This document shows, in pieces, positions 1 through 7,393 of a stretch of 13,139 bases of DNA. The translations under genes were made by a program, and so were the position numbers. The notes under the pieces were generated by a model, which was not told the origin of the DNA, made no database searches, and saw nothing but the letters and a program-made list of their open reading frames with translations. This DNA is from Firm-13 sp964579245 (lineage in GTDB: Bacteria > Bacillota > Clostridia > Saccharofermentanales > Saccharofermentanaceae): positions 1-13,139 of the forward strand of contig CAZOFY010000065.1 in the NCBI GenBank assembly GCA_964579245.1, given 5' to 3'. Every line of letters begins with the position of its first letter. Position 1 is the stretch's first letter.

Positions 1-722
1 ATCCGGAGTCCCGAATCCGCCTTCCCCGCTAACCTCAGTCTGATTACTCGATCGTTCAGATATAGAGTTTGTACTCCTGTTATGTCCAGACTAACTTCCG
101 AAAAAAATGAATCTCGCAAATCAAGGCAACTTTCACGACACTTCCCAAGATAAAATGTTCGAACTAGGTGTCTTGTACGCAAGTAGGCGAACAATTCGTC
201 GGAACAATGATCAACATAGATACCATCCAGGCATGGGAGTGCATCCAATTCCGAATAATCCTTCATCTCGGCCAACATCTCATCATCGATGTTACGATGG
301 TTTTTGGCATATGTTTTTGACCCAATGATGACCGGAGTCAGATCACGGTTATATTTCGAACATGCCGCAGATTCTTCTTTGGGAATCTCGTTCCATTCTT
401 TTACGCGAACGTGTTCGATCCCGTCCGGCCATTTGCGCGAAAAGAGCCGCCTCAATTCTGTGAGTACAGGGTCCGCTCTTCCAACGTAGATGTACGATTC
501 GGGAAAGCGATCCAAATAGCTGTACCGTTGATAGTAAGAACCATCCCAGAAATCTGCGAGTGGTCGTATATCCTGCAAATCGTTCTCTGTGAGCGGTGCA
601 TCCTTGCGAATATCCAACACAATATAATAGATGACTTCCTCCGATATCCCAAGAATCTGACATGCGCCATACTGGTTGAAATCGCGCATATAATAGCAAA
701 ATACATCTCCGACAGACAGCAT
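1..722 (-). CDS. Imm26-like / leucine-rich-repeat-like protein, C-terminus outside window
   Basis: An open frame of 240 codons has no stop before the window edge, so the C-terminus is missing. The ATG at 722 follows a GAGGGG ribosome site; an in-frame ATG at 755 has none. Residues 4-25 (GDVFCYY...YGACQILG) resemble the opening of Imm26-type immunity proteins, where GD-[VI]-F and a YG-x-x-x-[IV] strand recur. Residues 49-82 (a DIRPLADFWD stretch, then YIYVG) fit the same fold. From about 174 onward short periodic strands appear (LVRTFYLG, CLDLRD, EVSLDI, VQTLYLND, IRLRLAG), like a leucine-rich or beta-solenoid repeat. I infer a cytoplasmic protein with an Imm26-like head and a repeat tail. It is the last visible gene of a same-strand series, 107 bp after the previous stop. 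Coding is clear from sense and spacing; the family assignment is from memory and moderate. Confidence 0.75.
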   Translation of the reverse strand, partial: MLSVGDVFCYYMRDFNQYGACQILGISEEVIYYIVLDIRKDAPLTENDLQDIRPLADFWDGSYYQRYSYLDRFPESYIYVGRADPVLTELRRLFSRKWPDGIEHVRVKEWNEIPKEESAACSKYNRDLTPVIIGSKTYAKNHRNIDDEMLAEMKDYSELDALPCLDGIYVDHCSDELFAYLRTRHLVRTFYLGKCRESCLDLRDSFFSEVSLDITGVQTLYLNDRVIRLRLAGKADSGLR

Positions 723-738
723 CTTTTCCCCTCGCTTT

Positions 739-782
739 TTCTCGTTGTTTCTCATCGAGAGGCTTGTCAACTTCAACGAGAA
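739..782. repeat. Perfect 9-bp inverted repeat before the leftmost gene
   Basis: TTCTCGTTG at 739-747 and CAACGAGAA at 774-782 are perfect inverted copies with a 26-nt spacer. In the minus-strand transcript they form a possible hairpin ending about 17 nt before the ATG at 722, just ahead of the ribosome site. There is no U-run, so it does not look like a terminator. It could affect translation of the leftmost gene or be chance. Confidence 0.4.
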
Positions 783-829
783 CTCTCTTCCCAAACAAAC
801 ACCCATTTACGAGCCTCGCGTCATCTTGC

Positions 830-1243
830 TCAATCCTCATTCCATATTTTCTTTACATATTCCATATCTCTCGTGTCAGCGGAATTTATTGGCAGATATA
901 ACAGCCGAAGATTGGATATATGTTCTGGCCATGCTTCATCATATGTCGCCCCTTCAAGTTCGTCGATCATGCCGTCACTAACAAGCAACAAAAACCCTAT
1001 TCCATGATTTAGCTCATCACATTGGGCATGGGTATCCGTAAGACGAATGGTAGATTTACCTGTAACTTTAGGTAATCTTTCGTCGACGTGAAATGTCGAG
1101 AAGAATCCCACACCAGAAAACTTCCGATCTGTTATTTTGGCATGTCTGTATTGTGCGCGCAAAATTTCCAGTTCTTCCGTCTCTCCTTGAAGAATCTTCT
1201 CCATAACGAGATTTTCGAATTGTTCAAATTTTAGTTGACTCAT
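830..1243 (-). CDS. Conserved small cytoplasmic protein of unknown function (137 aa)
   Basis: The frame continues upstream through GTG codons at 1249 and 1252. I choose the ATG at 1243 because an AGGCGG sequence lies about 8 nt ahead and the ATGA overlaps the stop of the short frame before it. The protein is acidic and has no signal peptide or membrane segment. The N-terminus (FEQFENLVMEKILQGETEEL) is helical. A beta-rich core follows with FSGVGFFSTFHV near residues 44-55 and HGIGFLLLVSDG near 82-93, ending in DEAWPEHISNLRLLYLP. I recognise this as a recurrent uncharacterised Bacillota family with the 'GVGFF' and 'G.GFLL' strands, often among immunity-like genes, but I cannot name a domain. 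It lies in the run of small genes behind the two-component system. Function unknown; coding is secure. Confidence 0.8.
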   Translation of the reverse strand: MSQLKFEQFENLVMEKILQGETEELEILRAQYRHAKITDRKFSGVGFFSTFHVDERLPKVTGKSTIRLTDTHAQCDELNHGIGFLLLVSDGMIDELEGATYDEAWPEHISNLRLLYLPINSADTRDMEYVKKIWNED

Positions 1244-1371
1244 ATCCACCACCGCCTAGGTCTTGATTTGGGTTGTTTTTCGTAGGATTCGATAGAATAG
1301 TCGACAACAAGATTGGTCAAATTTTCCTCTTCACCTTTTCTTTGCGTTTCAAATAAACTGAAATCTTCCAC
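1240..1371 (-). CDS. Possible 43-aa microprotein, or tail of the preceding gene behind an amber stop
   Basis: After the TAG that ends the 132-aa gene (1375-1377) the same frame stays open for 44 codons, with nothing else in the gap. A GTG at 1371 lies 6 nt after a GGAAG sequence. The frame ends in TGA at 1240-1242, forming a 4-bp ATGA overlap with the next ATG at 1243. The peptide begins VEDFSLFETQRKGEEENL, has a hydrophobic NLVVDYSI stretch, and ends in a basic, Trp-rich tail (PKSRPRRWWI). Either it is a separate translationally coupled small protein, or the 132-aa gene was once about 176 aa and lost its end to one base change. Chance openness over 132 nt cannot be excluded. Confidence 0.4.
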   Translation of the reverse strand: MEDFSLFETQRKGEEENLTNLVVDYSIESYEKQPKSRPRRWWI

Positions 1372-1374
1372 CAA

Positions 1375-1773
1375 CTACTTCCAATGATAAATCAACGTAG
1401 ATGAAGGTATTGTAAAAACACAGTGCTCTCCATAACCATCCTTATTGATAAGCGCCCCAGTTATGAGGAAATCGGCATATCCGCAGTAATAATTTACTGT
1501 CTCAACCTGATATTGATTCTTCTTGATATAACGACAAAATTCATCCATATCATATACGGCAGATACGAATCCGGGGCGACCTTTCTCTTTCACTTCAACG
1601 CATGCGTCTTGCCCGTCAATAAACTCTACTTTACAGGTATGATATTCTTCGTGGTATCTCAATTTTGAGTAATGAAAAATCAGGCTTTGTCCATTCACTT
1701 CGATCTCATCAATTCTCTCGTCATGCATGGGATCGATCCTGAATAAATCCTTCAAGTCAAATTTGATTTCCAT
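1375..1773 (-). CDS. Small cytoplasmic protein of unknown function, immunity-like (132 aa)
   Basis: The ATG at 1773 overlaps the previous stop as TGATG, and TCGGAGG sits 10 nt upstream; a GTG at 1776 is the alternative. The protein begins MEIKFDLKDLFRIDPMHDE and contains the motif HEEYHTCKVEFIDGQDACVE near residues 41-60. It ends with YADFLITGALINKDGYGEH and a final strand YHWK. It is soluble, beta-rich, with no signal sequence. I recall similar 'MHDE...YHTC.V.F...QDA' proteins as uncharacterised Bacillota genes in immunity-type clusters, but know no biochemical function. The start/stop overlap implies translational coupling with the CxxC protein upstream. The same frame is open beyond its TAG (see 1240-1371), so it may be slightly truncated relative to relatives. 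Confidence 0.8.
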   Translation of the reverse strand: MEIKFDLKDLFRIDPMHDERIDEIEVNGQSLIFHYSKLRYHEEYHTCKVEFIDGQDACVEVKEKGRPGFVSAVYDMDEFCRYIKKNQYQVETVNYYCGYADFLITGALINKDGYGEHCVFTIPSSTLIYHWK

Positions 1774-2039
1774 CACATAGTATCCTCCGAATGCTGCACG
1801 TGAAATGAGTATCGCTCCTGAAAATCTTTAAAACAGTGGTCACAAATCCAATAGTAATCATCTAAAGTAAAATATCCCTCACGAGACGTTCCTTCAAACA
1901 AACTAAATTTCTCCCAGCAGAACGCGCAGTGAGCATGGTCATCCATTTCACTGCGAGGTTTATACATATGCCAATAGAACATCTTTCCGGCTAAATATTT
2001 CTCCTGTCCGATGAGTCTATAGTCATTTTCTTCTATCAT
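1773..2039 (-). CDS. Small probable zinc-binding protein of unknown function (88 aa)
   Basis: The open frame extends to 2123, into the kinase gene, but the ATG at 2039 has GGAGG 5 nt upstream and gives an 88-aa product starting 19 bp after the kinase stop. The motif HAHCAFCWEKF (Cys38 and Cys41, with His35 and His37 nearby) and the second pair CDHC (Cys66 and Cys69) look like a four-Cys zinc site. The N-terminus NDYRLIGQEKYL and the EGYFTLDDYYWIC strand match a recurring small Bacillota family I know only as hypothetical, often next to immunity-like genes. It ends in TGATG, overlapping the next gene. Its place directly behind the kinase makes cotranscription with the two-component genes likely. 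A regulatory role is possible but not shown. Confidence 0.82.
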   Translation of the reverse strand: MIEENDYRLIGQEKYLAGKMFYWHMYKPRSEMDDHAHCAFCWEKFSLFEGTSREGYFTLDDYYWICDHCFKDFQERYSFHVQHSEDTM

Positions 2040-2058
2040 TTCTTCCTCCAACTGCTTC

Positions 2059-3348
2059 CTAAGCGATCGGCACCACAAGGACAAAACGCATCCCCTTTTC
2101 GCTTTTCGCGATATAGATGTCACCTTTCATCTTTGTCATCAGATACTTGCAAATATAGAGGCCTAATCCATTGCCGGGCTTGTCGGTCGCATTGGAGCCG
2201 CGGAAAAAGCTGTCGAATACGTGATCAGCCTCGGAAGGCGGCAGGGACAGGCCGGTGTTTGCGACAGAAATAAGAAGGCAGTTGTCTTCTTTCTCGAAGA
2301 AGATACAGATAGAGACGCCGTCGCCGTATTTGATTGCGTTCTCGATCAGGTTCTCGAAAACATCGATCATCCTTTGCTTATCGCCCTGAAGGATCAAGTT
2401 CGGGTAATCGTCGATCTGGAATTGGGTTTGTAGCATAGAAAGCTTCTCACCAAAAACGTCACGTACGGAGTTCATGAGATCGGCTAAGTAGAAGTCTTCC
2501 CGGACGACTTCCATGTCCACGAGGTTCTGGGTCTGCGAACTGACGATTTCGCTGACAAGTCGCTCGATCTGCCTGGCGTTATCTTCAATGCTGTCTGCAG
2601 CGGCCTTTCGTTTTTCCTCCGATGAGTAGAGGTTCTCCGACAGGGCTTTGGAATATAGCATGATGGAGGAGAGCGGCGTTTTGATACCGTGTGAGATGGA
2701 GAGAATTAATGTCTTGCGCTCTTTCTCAAGCGCAATCTCTTTTCGCTTTTGCGATTCCATCGACTCCCGAAGCATGTCGAGCCCCCAGATGAAGCGGCCG
2801 AAGAAGCGGTTCTTGTTCTCCTTGAGGCCTTTTTTGAGGCGACCCTTCGAGAGCTCGATCGGATACTCCTGCATTTCGTGAAAGGGCTTCAAAATACACG
2901 AGCGAACGTAAAGAAGTAATACCATGGCAAAGACAAAGGTTGCAACAAGGATCAGGTTCATGGTGATAAGGATCGTTCGATATCCGTTCAAGTTCATCGG
3001 TTCATAGACGTAGCGGACATACCCTATCAGCTTCTCATTGGTATACGCAGGCTTTACCAGATAAACCGAACCGCCGGGAGTAAGGGAACCATCGAAGAAA
3101 TCCTGTGTACCCCGGGGATCAGAATCGGCGGGTAAAAATCTTATGTCTCGAATATATTCATTCCCGGAAATATCGATTTCTTCCGCTGTTTCTTCGGAGT
3201 GGATTGATGTATGGATTCGATTGATCTCAATTTGATAAGCCTTTTCACCCTCGTTCATGAAAAGTGTGATCGTCAAAACATTGGACAGGAACCAGGCGAC
3301 GATATAGATAACAAGGATCATGAGGATCAGCTTACTGAACCGCTTCAT
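2059..3348 (-). CDS. Membrane sensor histidine kinase (429 aa)
   Basis: Residues 8-31 form the first membrane helix, about 32-122 an extracytoplasmic sensor region, and 124-148 the second helix. A HAMP-like linker (KPFHEM...LSKGRL) follows, then a HisKA domain with SISHGIKTPLSS around His220 and an HATPase_c domain. ATP-site boxes are visible: N box NLIENAIKYG (333-342), G1-type VANTG (362-366), F box FDSFFRG (378-384) and G2 GNGLGLYIC (392-400). The residue after the phosphoacceptor His is Gly, where Asp or Glu is normal (HDIKTPL in relatives). The start ATG overlaps the response regulator by 17 bp, so translation is coupled. Together with the upstream transporter it probably senses envelope damage, a peptide or a lipid; the ligand cannot be read from the sequence. 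Confidence 0.93.
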   Translation of the reverse strand: MKRFSKLILMILVIYIVAWFLSNVLTITLFMNEGEKAYQIEINRIHTSIHSEETAEEIDISGNEYIRDIRFLPADSDPRGTQDFFDGSLTPGGSVYLVKPAYTNEKLIGYVRYVYEPMNLNGYRTILITMNLILVATFVFAMVLLLYVRSCILKPFHEMQEYPIELSKGRLKKGLKENKNRFFGRFIWGLDMLRESMESQKRKEIALEKERKTLILSISHGIKTPLSSIMLYSKALSENLYSSEEKRKAAADSIEDNARQIERLVSEIVSSQTQNLVDMEVVREDFYLADLMNSVRDVFGEKLSMLQTQFQIDDYPNLILQGDKQRMIDVFENLIENAIKYGDGVSICIFFEKEDNCLLISVANTGLSLPPSEADHVFDSFFRGSNATDKPGNGLGLYICKYLMTKMKGDIYIAKSEKGMRFVLVVPIA

Positions 3349-4015
3349 ACTTATACCCGATTCCCCAGCAGGTCGTGATTCGTGTCGGCTTTTTCGGATT
3401 TTTCTCGATTTTTTCGCGAAGCTTATTGATATGGACTGTCAACGTTGACGGCTCACTGAAGCTGTCCGCTCCCCATACCTCATCGAAAAGCCACTCTTTT
3501 CGAAGGACTTTGCCTTTGTTCTGGAGAAAAATCTTCAGCAAATGAAACTCTTTATTGGTCAGCGTCATTGGCTGCTGATCCATATATGCGGTATTGGCCT
3601 CGACATCAAGTGTTACGTTGCCGTCGGAAAGCAAGATGCCCTTGTTCGACATCTCGTAATTCCTTCTCATGATTGCATGGATCTTCGCGCGTAGGACATC
3701 GACATCAAACGGTTTCTCGATATAGTCATCCGCTCCGTAGGAAAGGCCCTGAATCTTGTCTTCCTTATCCGAACGGGCACTGATGATGACGATCGGAATA
3801 TTCTTCTTTCTACGGATCGCGGAACATATGGAGAAGCCATCAATGCCCGGAAGCATAACATCAAGGAGGACGATCTTCACTTGCTCTTTCTCACAGATTG
3901 CAAGACCTTCCTCGCCTGATAGGACGTGGCAGATCGAAAAGCCGTCCTTGCGAAGGAAATCGCAAAGCAGCTTTCCAAGTTCTTCATTATCCTCGATCAG
4001 TAAAATATCGATCAC
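3332..4015 (-). CDS. OmpR/PhoB-family response regulator (227 aa)
   Basis: The receiver domain (about 1-118) has the acidic pair Glu8/Asp9, phosphoacceptor Asp52 in LLDVMLPG, Ser79 and Lys101 in IEKPF. The C-terminal winged helix (about 128-225) has LTNKEFHLLKIFLQNKG, the recognition-helix region STLTVHINKLREKIE, and the wing GIGYKYE. The start is GTG at 4015 with GGAG 6 nt upstream. This GTG directly abuts the stop of a short frame (4016-4150). Phosphorylated by the adjacent kinase, it should bind direct repeats near promoters. The best local candidate is the CTTAA pair with 11-bp period at 7411-7427 before the permease, which would make the operon autoinduced. Length and domain order are normal for the family. 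Confidence 0.95.
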   Translation of the reverse strand: MIDILLIEDNEELGKLLCDFLRKDGFSICHVLSGEEGLAICEKEQVKIVLLDVMLPGIDGFSICSAIRRKKNIPIVIISARSDKEDKIQGLSYGADDYIEKPFDVDVLRAKIHAIMRRNYEMSNKGILLSDGNVTLDVEANTAYMDQQPMTLTNKEFHLLKIFLQNKGKVLRKEWLFDEVWGADSFSEPSTLTVHINKLREKIEKNPKKPTRITTCWGIGYKYEAVQ

Positions 4016-4150
4016 TTACGTCTCCATACTCTCGATAGAGCTTATTCGCATATGCTTTATTTCATAGTAACTGACCGCAATTGTTTTCTCAAGGCTCAGA
4101 ACCTCACAGCACTCTATAATATGATTTACCAACCCATATTCACGAGCCAT
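4016..4150 (-). CDS. Possible 44-aa microprotein between ATPase and response regulator
   Basis: The roughly 110-bp gap between the ATPase stop (4126-4128) and the regulator start is entirely open in one frame. The longest version begins at an ATG (4150) inside the ATPase 3' end and stops with TAA immediately before the regulator GTG. The peptide opens MAREYGLVNHIIECCEVLSL and continues with EKTIAVSYYEIKHM, a plausible amphipathic composition with two adjacent Cys. No good ribosome site lies at normal spacing before the ATG; GGAG is 14 nt away. The start is therefore uncertain and translation may depend on coupling. It could equally be a leader region for the regulator. No family recognised. 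Confidence 0.3.
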   Translation of the reverse strand: MAREYGLVNHIIECCEVLSLEKTIAVSYYEIKHMRISSIESMET

Positions 4151-4902
4151 GCGCTGATCGATTTCTCCTTCTCCTTCTGATCAGAGGAAGGATCGAACTT
4201 CCCAAGTTTGAGCTCACCCTGGATATTGCCGTCGACAATAAAGATGATTTTATCCGTTCTTGCCGCTACCTTGATATCATGCGTGACAAGAAGGATCGTC
4301 ACCCCTTCCCTGTTCATTTCATTTAGCTTGTTCATGACGTCGGCGGCGGCTTTTGAATTCAACGATCCTGTCGGTTCATCGGCAAAAATCATTCTGGGAT
4401 CGTTGATCAAAGCACGGCAAATGCAGGCACGCTGCAACTGCCCTCCGGACACTTCTGTAATATCCTTGTCAGCGATTTCGATGATATCGAATTTTCTCAT
4501 CAGTTCTCTGGCCTTCTCGTTGATTATTTTACGCTGCGCCGGTGTTCGGCCGTTCTTTGTATTGTATGCCGACAGGATGATATTATCGAAAACAGTCAGA
4601 TTTCTCAGCATATGCATCTGCTGGAAAACAAAACCCATCTCATTGAGCCGGAGATCTGCCATTCTGTTCTCATTCTGCTGCCCGATACTCGTTCCGCCAA
4701 AGAGCACTTCGCCGGATGTCATCTTGTCCATACCGCTTACAGTATAAAGCAGCGTTGATTTGCCCGATCCTGATGGCCCCATGACGGAGACAAACTCGCC
4801 CAGTTGCATCGAGAAATTCACATTGCGCAGTACATTCAATTGCGCTTTATTGTTAATGTAGGTCTTGCACAGATCTTTTACAACTAATGTTTGTGTACTC
4901 AT
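4126..4902 (-). CDS. ABC transporter ATP-binding protein, MacB/LolD/BceA type (258 aa)
   Basis: This is the cytoplasmic ATPase that powers the adjacent FtsX-type permease. Walker A is GPSGSGKST (42-50), the Q-loop FQQ (93-95), the signature VSGGQLQR (151-158), Walker B MIFADEP (171-177) and the H-loop His208. The tail (LGKFDPSSDQKEKEK...WLVNMGW) is typical of the ATPases in Clostridia two-component-linked transporters, so the C-terminus is intact. The frame is open to an ATG at 4950, but the ATG at 4902 has AGAGGAG 7 nt upstream and fits the family's N-terminus. It starts 61 bp after the permease stop. MacB-type systems use ATP for mechanical work on periplasmic or extracellular substrates such as peptides and lipids; the substrate here is unknown. 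Confidence 0.95.
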   Translation of the reverse strand: MSTQTLVVKDLCKTYINNKAQLNVLRNVNFSMQLGEFVSVMGPSGSGKSTLLYTVSGMDKMTSGEVLFGGTSIGQQNENRMADLRLNEMGFVFQQMHMLRNLTVFDNIILSAYNTKNGRTPAQRKIINEKARELMRKFDIIEIADKDITEVSGGQLQRACICRALINDPRMIFADEPTGSLNSKAAADVMNKLNEMNREGVTILLVTHDIKVAARTDKIIFIVDGNIQGELKLGKFDPSSDQKEKEKSISAWLVNMGW

Positions 4903-4963
4903 ATTCACACTCCTCTTAATCTTTCGTCTCGTTTTTATACATATTTTCACAAAGGCTTAACCT

Positions 4964-7351
4964 TTACTCCTGATTATTGATTTCCCAGACCTGTGTCTTC
5001 TTGATCTGTCCGATTGATATCGCTGCCGCAATCGTTGTAGAAAACAGTAATGCCAGTGGATAGATCAGGTAGACCTGCAGCGGATCGATGACCGGCTGTA
5101 CTTCAGGCACACCCAGCATAGAAAACACCGCATTCAGAACCACACTGCTTACCGGTCCTGCGATCGTCGTTCCGATCAGAATGGAAAAGACCAGTACGAG
5201 GGCTATGCGACCGATCTGCCAACGCTGCAACTGAAATCTTCGAAAACCGATACTTTTCAGCAAGGCAACTTCAGGGATCTCACGGGAGATCAAAATGCGG
5301 ACGATCAGACAGGAGATCATAAAAATGATACCGAGAACGACGCCAACAATCAGATTCTTCATGCTGTCGACGGCAGATACACTGCTACCTATATAACGGT
5401 TATACAGGTCCGTCTGCGTCCCTAACGAAATATCTGGGTATGATTTCTGCATATCATCCAGTGCTTGCTCTTGATGAACTGAGTCATTCTTATAGTCTCC
5501 AAAAACATCAACTTGAGATACATTGCCGGAAGGCATGGGGAAGCTCTCGTTAACACGAACATTTAACCCTGTATTTCTAAGTGCTGGATAAATTGCCGTA
5601 ATCATGAAGCTATGGATATCTTCCGAAATCTTGACCGTAAGAGTGTCGCCGATAACGAGTCCAAGATGTTTAGCAATTTTCGATGATACAGCGATTTCAT
5701 TATCCAGAAGAGGAGCGGTTCCATTGAGATACGTATATTTATTAATATCGTAACCTTGTCCCTGCATAACATCCACAGAAATGCTTTGATCGGGATCATC
5801 GGTATAAATACTGGCCCTCTTTCCAATCTCGGCATGAATATCAATCGGGTATCCCTTGCCCTCAAAAAGCTTTTCGAGTCTTAGAAGCTCACGATCCAGG
5901 CCGTCAAGATCTTGTGCGATAACTGCTTGTAATGCTTCATCGCTCATAACATAGACATCAAATGGGGGAAGCCCCATGATACTCATCATTGAATCTTCTG
6001 CTTTTAGAGTATTTATAAGGTTCAATGGGACGATCATCAGCAGTGTTCCAAGAATAAATGTAATTGTCAGAATGGCAAACTTCTTAAAGCCATTTAAAAG
6101 ATCACTGACTGACAGATAATCGGAAGGAACAAGTCTTTTCTTTTTGTAAAGGGAGATCTTCTGGCTTTTCGAGAAACTCTCTCCTGAGTGGCCGCGACGG
6201 ATCGCTTCGACGACAGATACCTTGTTAATTTTTCTCGTACATAATGTGCAGAAGACAACACTCAGGATAATAACCGTCAAGGAGCCTACAATAGATATCC
6301 ATATGCTGGTTTGATTGGCACTAATCAGAAAGAAATCCGCTGTACTTTCCAGCATAATTCTAGAGTAGATGAAACTGAGTCCTAATCCAATCGCTCCACC
6401 GATGATAGATATTGTAAAATATTTTACAAGATAGATACCTCGAATGGCGAGACTTCGAATCCCAAGGCCTTTCATAATGCCAATTGCGCGGTAGTCTTCC
6501 TGAATCGTGAATATAATCGTGAATCGCAGAATCAGGAAGGAAATAAGAATCAAACTCAGACTGACTACAATCATAACCATGGAGACAAGCTTTGATACCA
6601 GATAAAACGTGTCGATATCATTAATACCTAGCAAAAACAGAGCATCGATTGTATTGTTTCCCACTTCGCTGGCTATCTCCGGATATGTTACATCTGGATT
6701 GACTGTTATCGACCAGATATTTACTAATAACGCATCCTTCGATTGAGACTTCTGTATCTCAATGTAATCCTCCTCGGAAAATACAAAACGATTTGCGATC
6801 ATATCAGAACCAAAGACAATGTCCTTTGTCAGTGCTGTAACAATAAAATCTTTCTGCATACCATCAATCTCTAGTTTGATTTGATCACCGATATTGACAT
6901 CATATTTTTTATGAAAAGTCATAGGAATCGCGAATTCTCCGGGATTCAGAGACAACGGTTGATCTTTCTGATCAAAGATTAATGAATGCTCCTTCGGGAC
7001 CGACGAGAAGAAAGAAGTACCTGCATAATCGTCATCGACGATCACCTTTCCATCTTTAGAAAGAGCACCAGTCGTGATTAACATACATTTTTCATTTTCG
7101 TAGGATTGAACAAGATCAGATGCATCCGCCCAAATTTCAACAGACTGATTCGACGGTGCATTGTCATGAGCAATTAATAAAATATCCGGAACATTCGCTT
7201 CTTTGATCATGCGACTGATCGCATTCGAGGTCGTATAAAGAACCGTTCCACTTCCCGCCATCAGCATGGAAGCGAAAATGATGAAAAGGAAAAGTAAAAG
7301 GTTGATCGATTTTTTCCTTCTCAGGTCGTTTTTCAGAACATTAAAAAGCAT
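4964..7351 (-). CDS. FtsX-family ABC transporter permease with two extracytoplasmic domains (795 aa)
   Basis: An excellent AAGGAGG site lies 6 nt before the ATG at 7351. About eight membrane helices can be read: roughly 17-37, 254-281, 309-333, 350-371, 425-447, 665-688, 716-745 and 757-780. They enclose two large extracytoplasmic domains (about 38-253 and 448-664), the layout of duplicated FtsX/MacB-type permeases rather than the shorter single-domain BceB. FtsX-typical coupling segments are EDYRAIGIMKGLGI (285-298) and REIPEVALLKSIGF (about 690-703), each before a membrane helix. It lies first in the operon, ahead of its ATPase and the two-component genes. It likely detoxifies, extrudes or senses a cell-envelope compound such as an antimicrobial peptide or lipid. 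No frameshift or domain loss is seen. Confidence 0.94.
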   Translation of the reverse strand: MLFNVLKNDLRRKKSINLLLFLFIIFASMLMAGSGTVLYTTSNAISRMIKEANVPDILLIAHDNAPSNQSVEIWADASDLVQSYENEKCMLITTGALSKDGKVIVDDDYAGTSFFSSVPKEHSLIFDQKDQPLSLNPGEFAIPMTFHKKYDVNIGDQIKLEIDGMQKDFIVTALTKDIVFGSDMIANRFVFSEEDYIEIQKSQSKDALLVNIWSITVNPDVTYPEIASEVGNNTIDALFLLGINDIDTFYLVSKLVSMVMIVVSLSLILISFLILRFTIIFTIQEDYRAIGIMKGLGIRSLAIRGIYLVKYFTISIIGGAIGLGLSFIYSRIMLESTADFFLISANQTSIWISIVGSLTVIILSVVFCTLCTRKINKVSVVEAIRRGHSGESFSKSQKISLYKKKRLVPSDYLSVSDLLNGFKKFAILTITFILGTLLMIVPLNLINTLKAEDSMMSIMGLPPFDVYVMSDEALQAVIAQDLDGLDRELLRLEKLFEGKGYPIDIHAEIGKRASIYTDDPDQSISVDVMQGQGYDINKYTYLNGTAPLLDNEIAVSSKIAKHLGLVIGDTLTVKISEDIHSFMITAIYPALRNTGLNVRVNESFPMPSGNVSQVDVFGDYKNDSVHQEQALDDMQKSYPDISLGTQTDLYNRYIGSSVSAVDSMKNLIVGVVLGIIFMISCLIVRILISREIPEVALLKSIGFRRFQLQRWQIGRIALVLVFSILIGTTIAGPVSSVVLNAVFSMLGVPEVQPVIDPLQVYLIYPLALLFSTTIAAAISIGQIKKTQVWEINNQE

Positions 7352-7393
7352 AAGGATCCTCCTTGAAGCAGCACAATTTGTGCGTCTGAGGAT

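Noticed and set aside
349..840. 163-codon minus-strand open frame overlapping the leftmost gene
   Set aside because: It is the shifted frame of the 1-722 gene, with Cys/Arg-rich nonsense composition and no ribosome site. The other frame shows coherent protein motifs and a good GAGGGG site.
411..1007. 198-codon plus-strand open frame
   Set aside because: It spans two real minus-strand genes antisense, has an unnatural composition and no start signal.
4208..4747. 179-codon plus-strand open frame
   Set aside because: It is the antisense shadow of the ABC ATPase, whose motifs are unambiguous.
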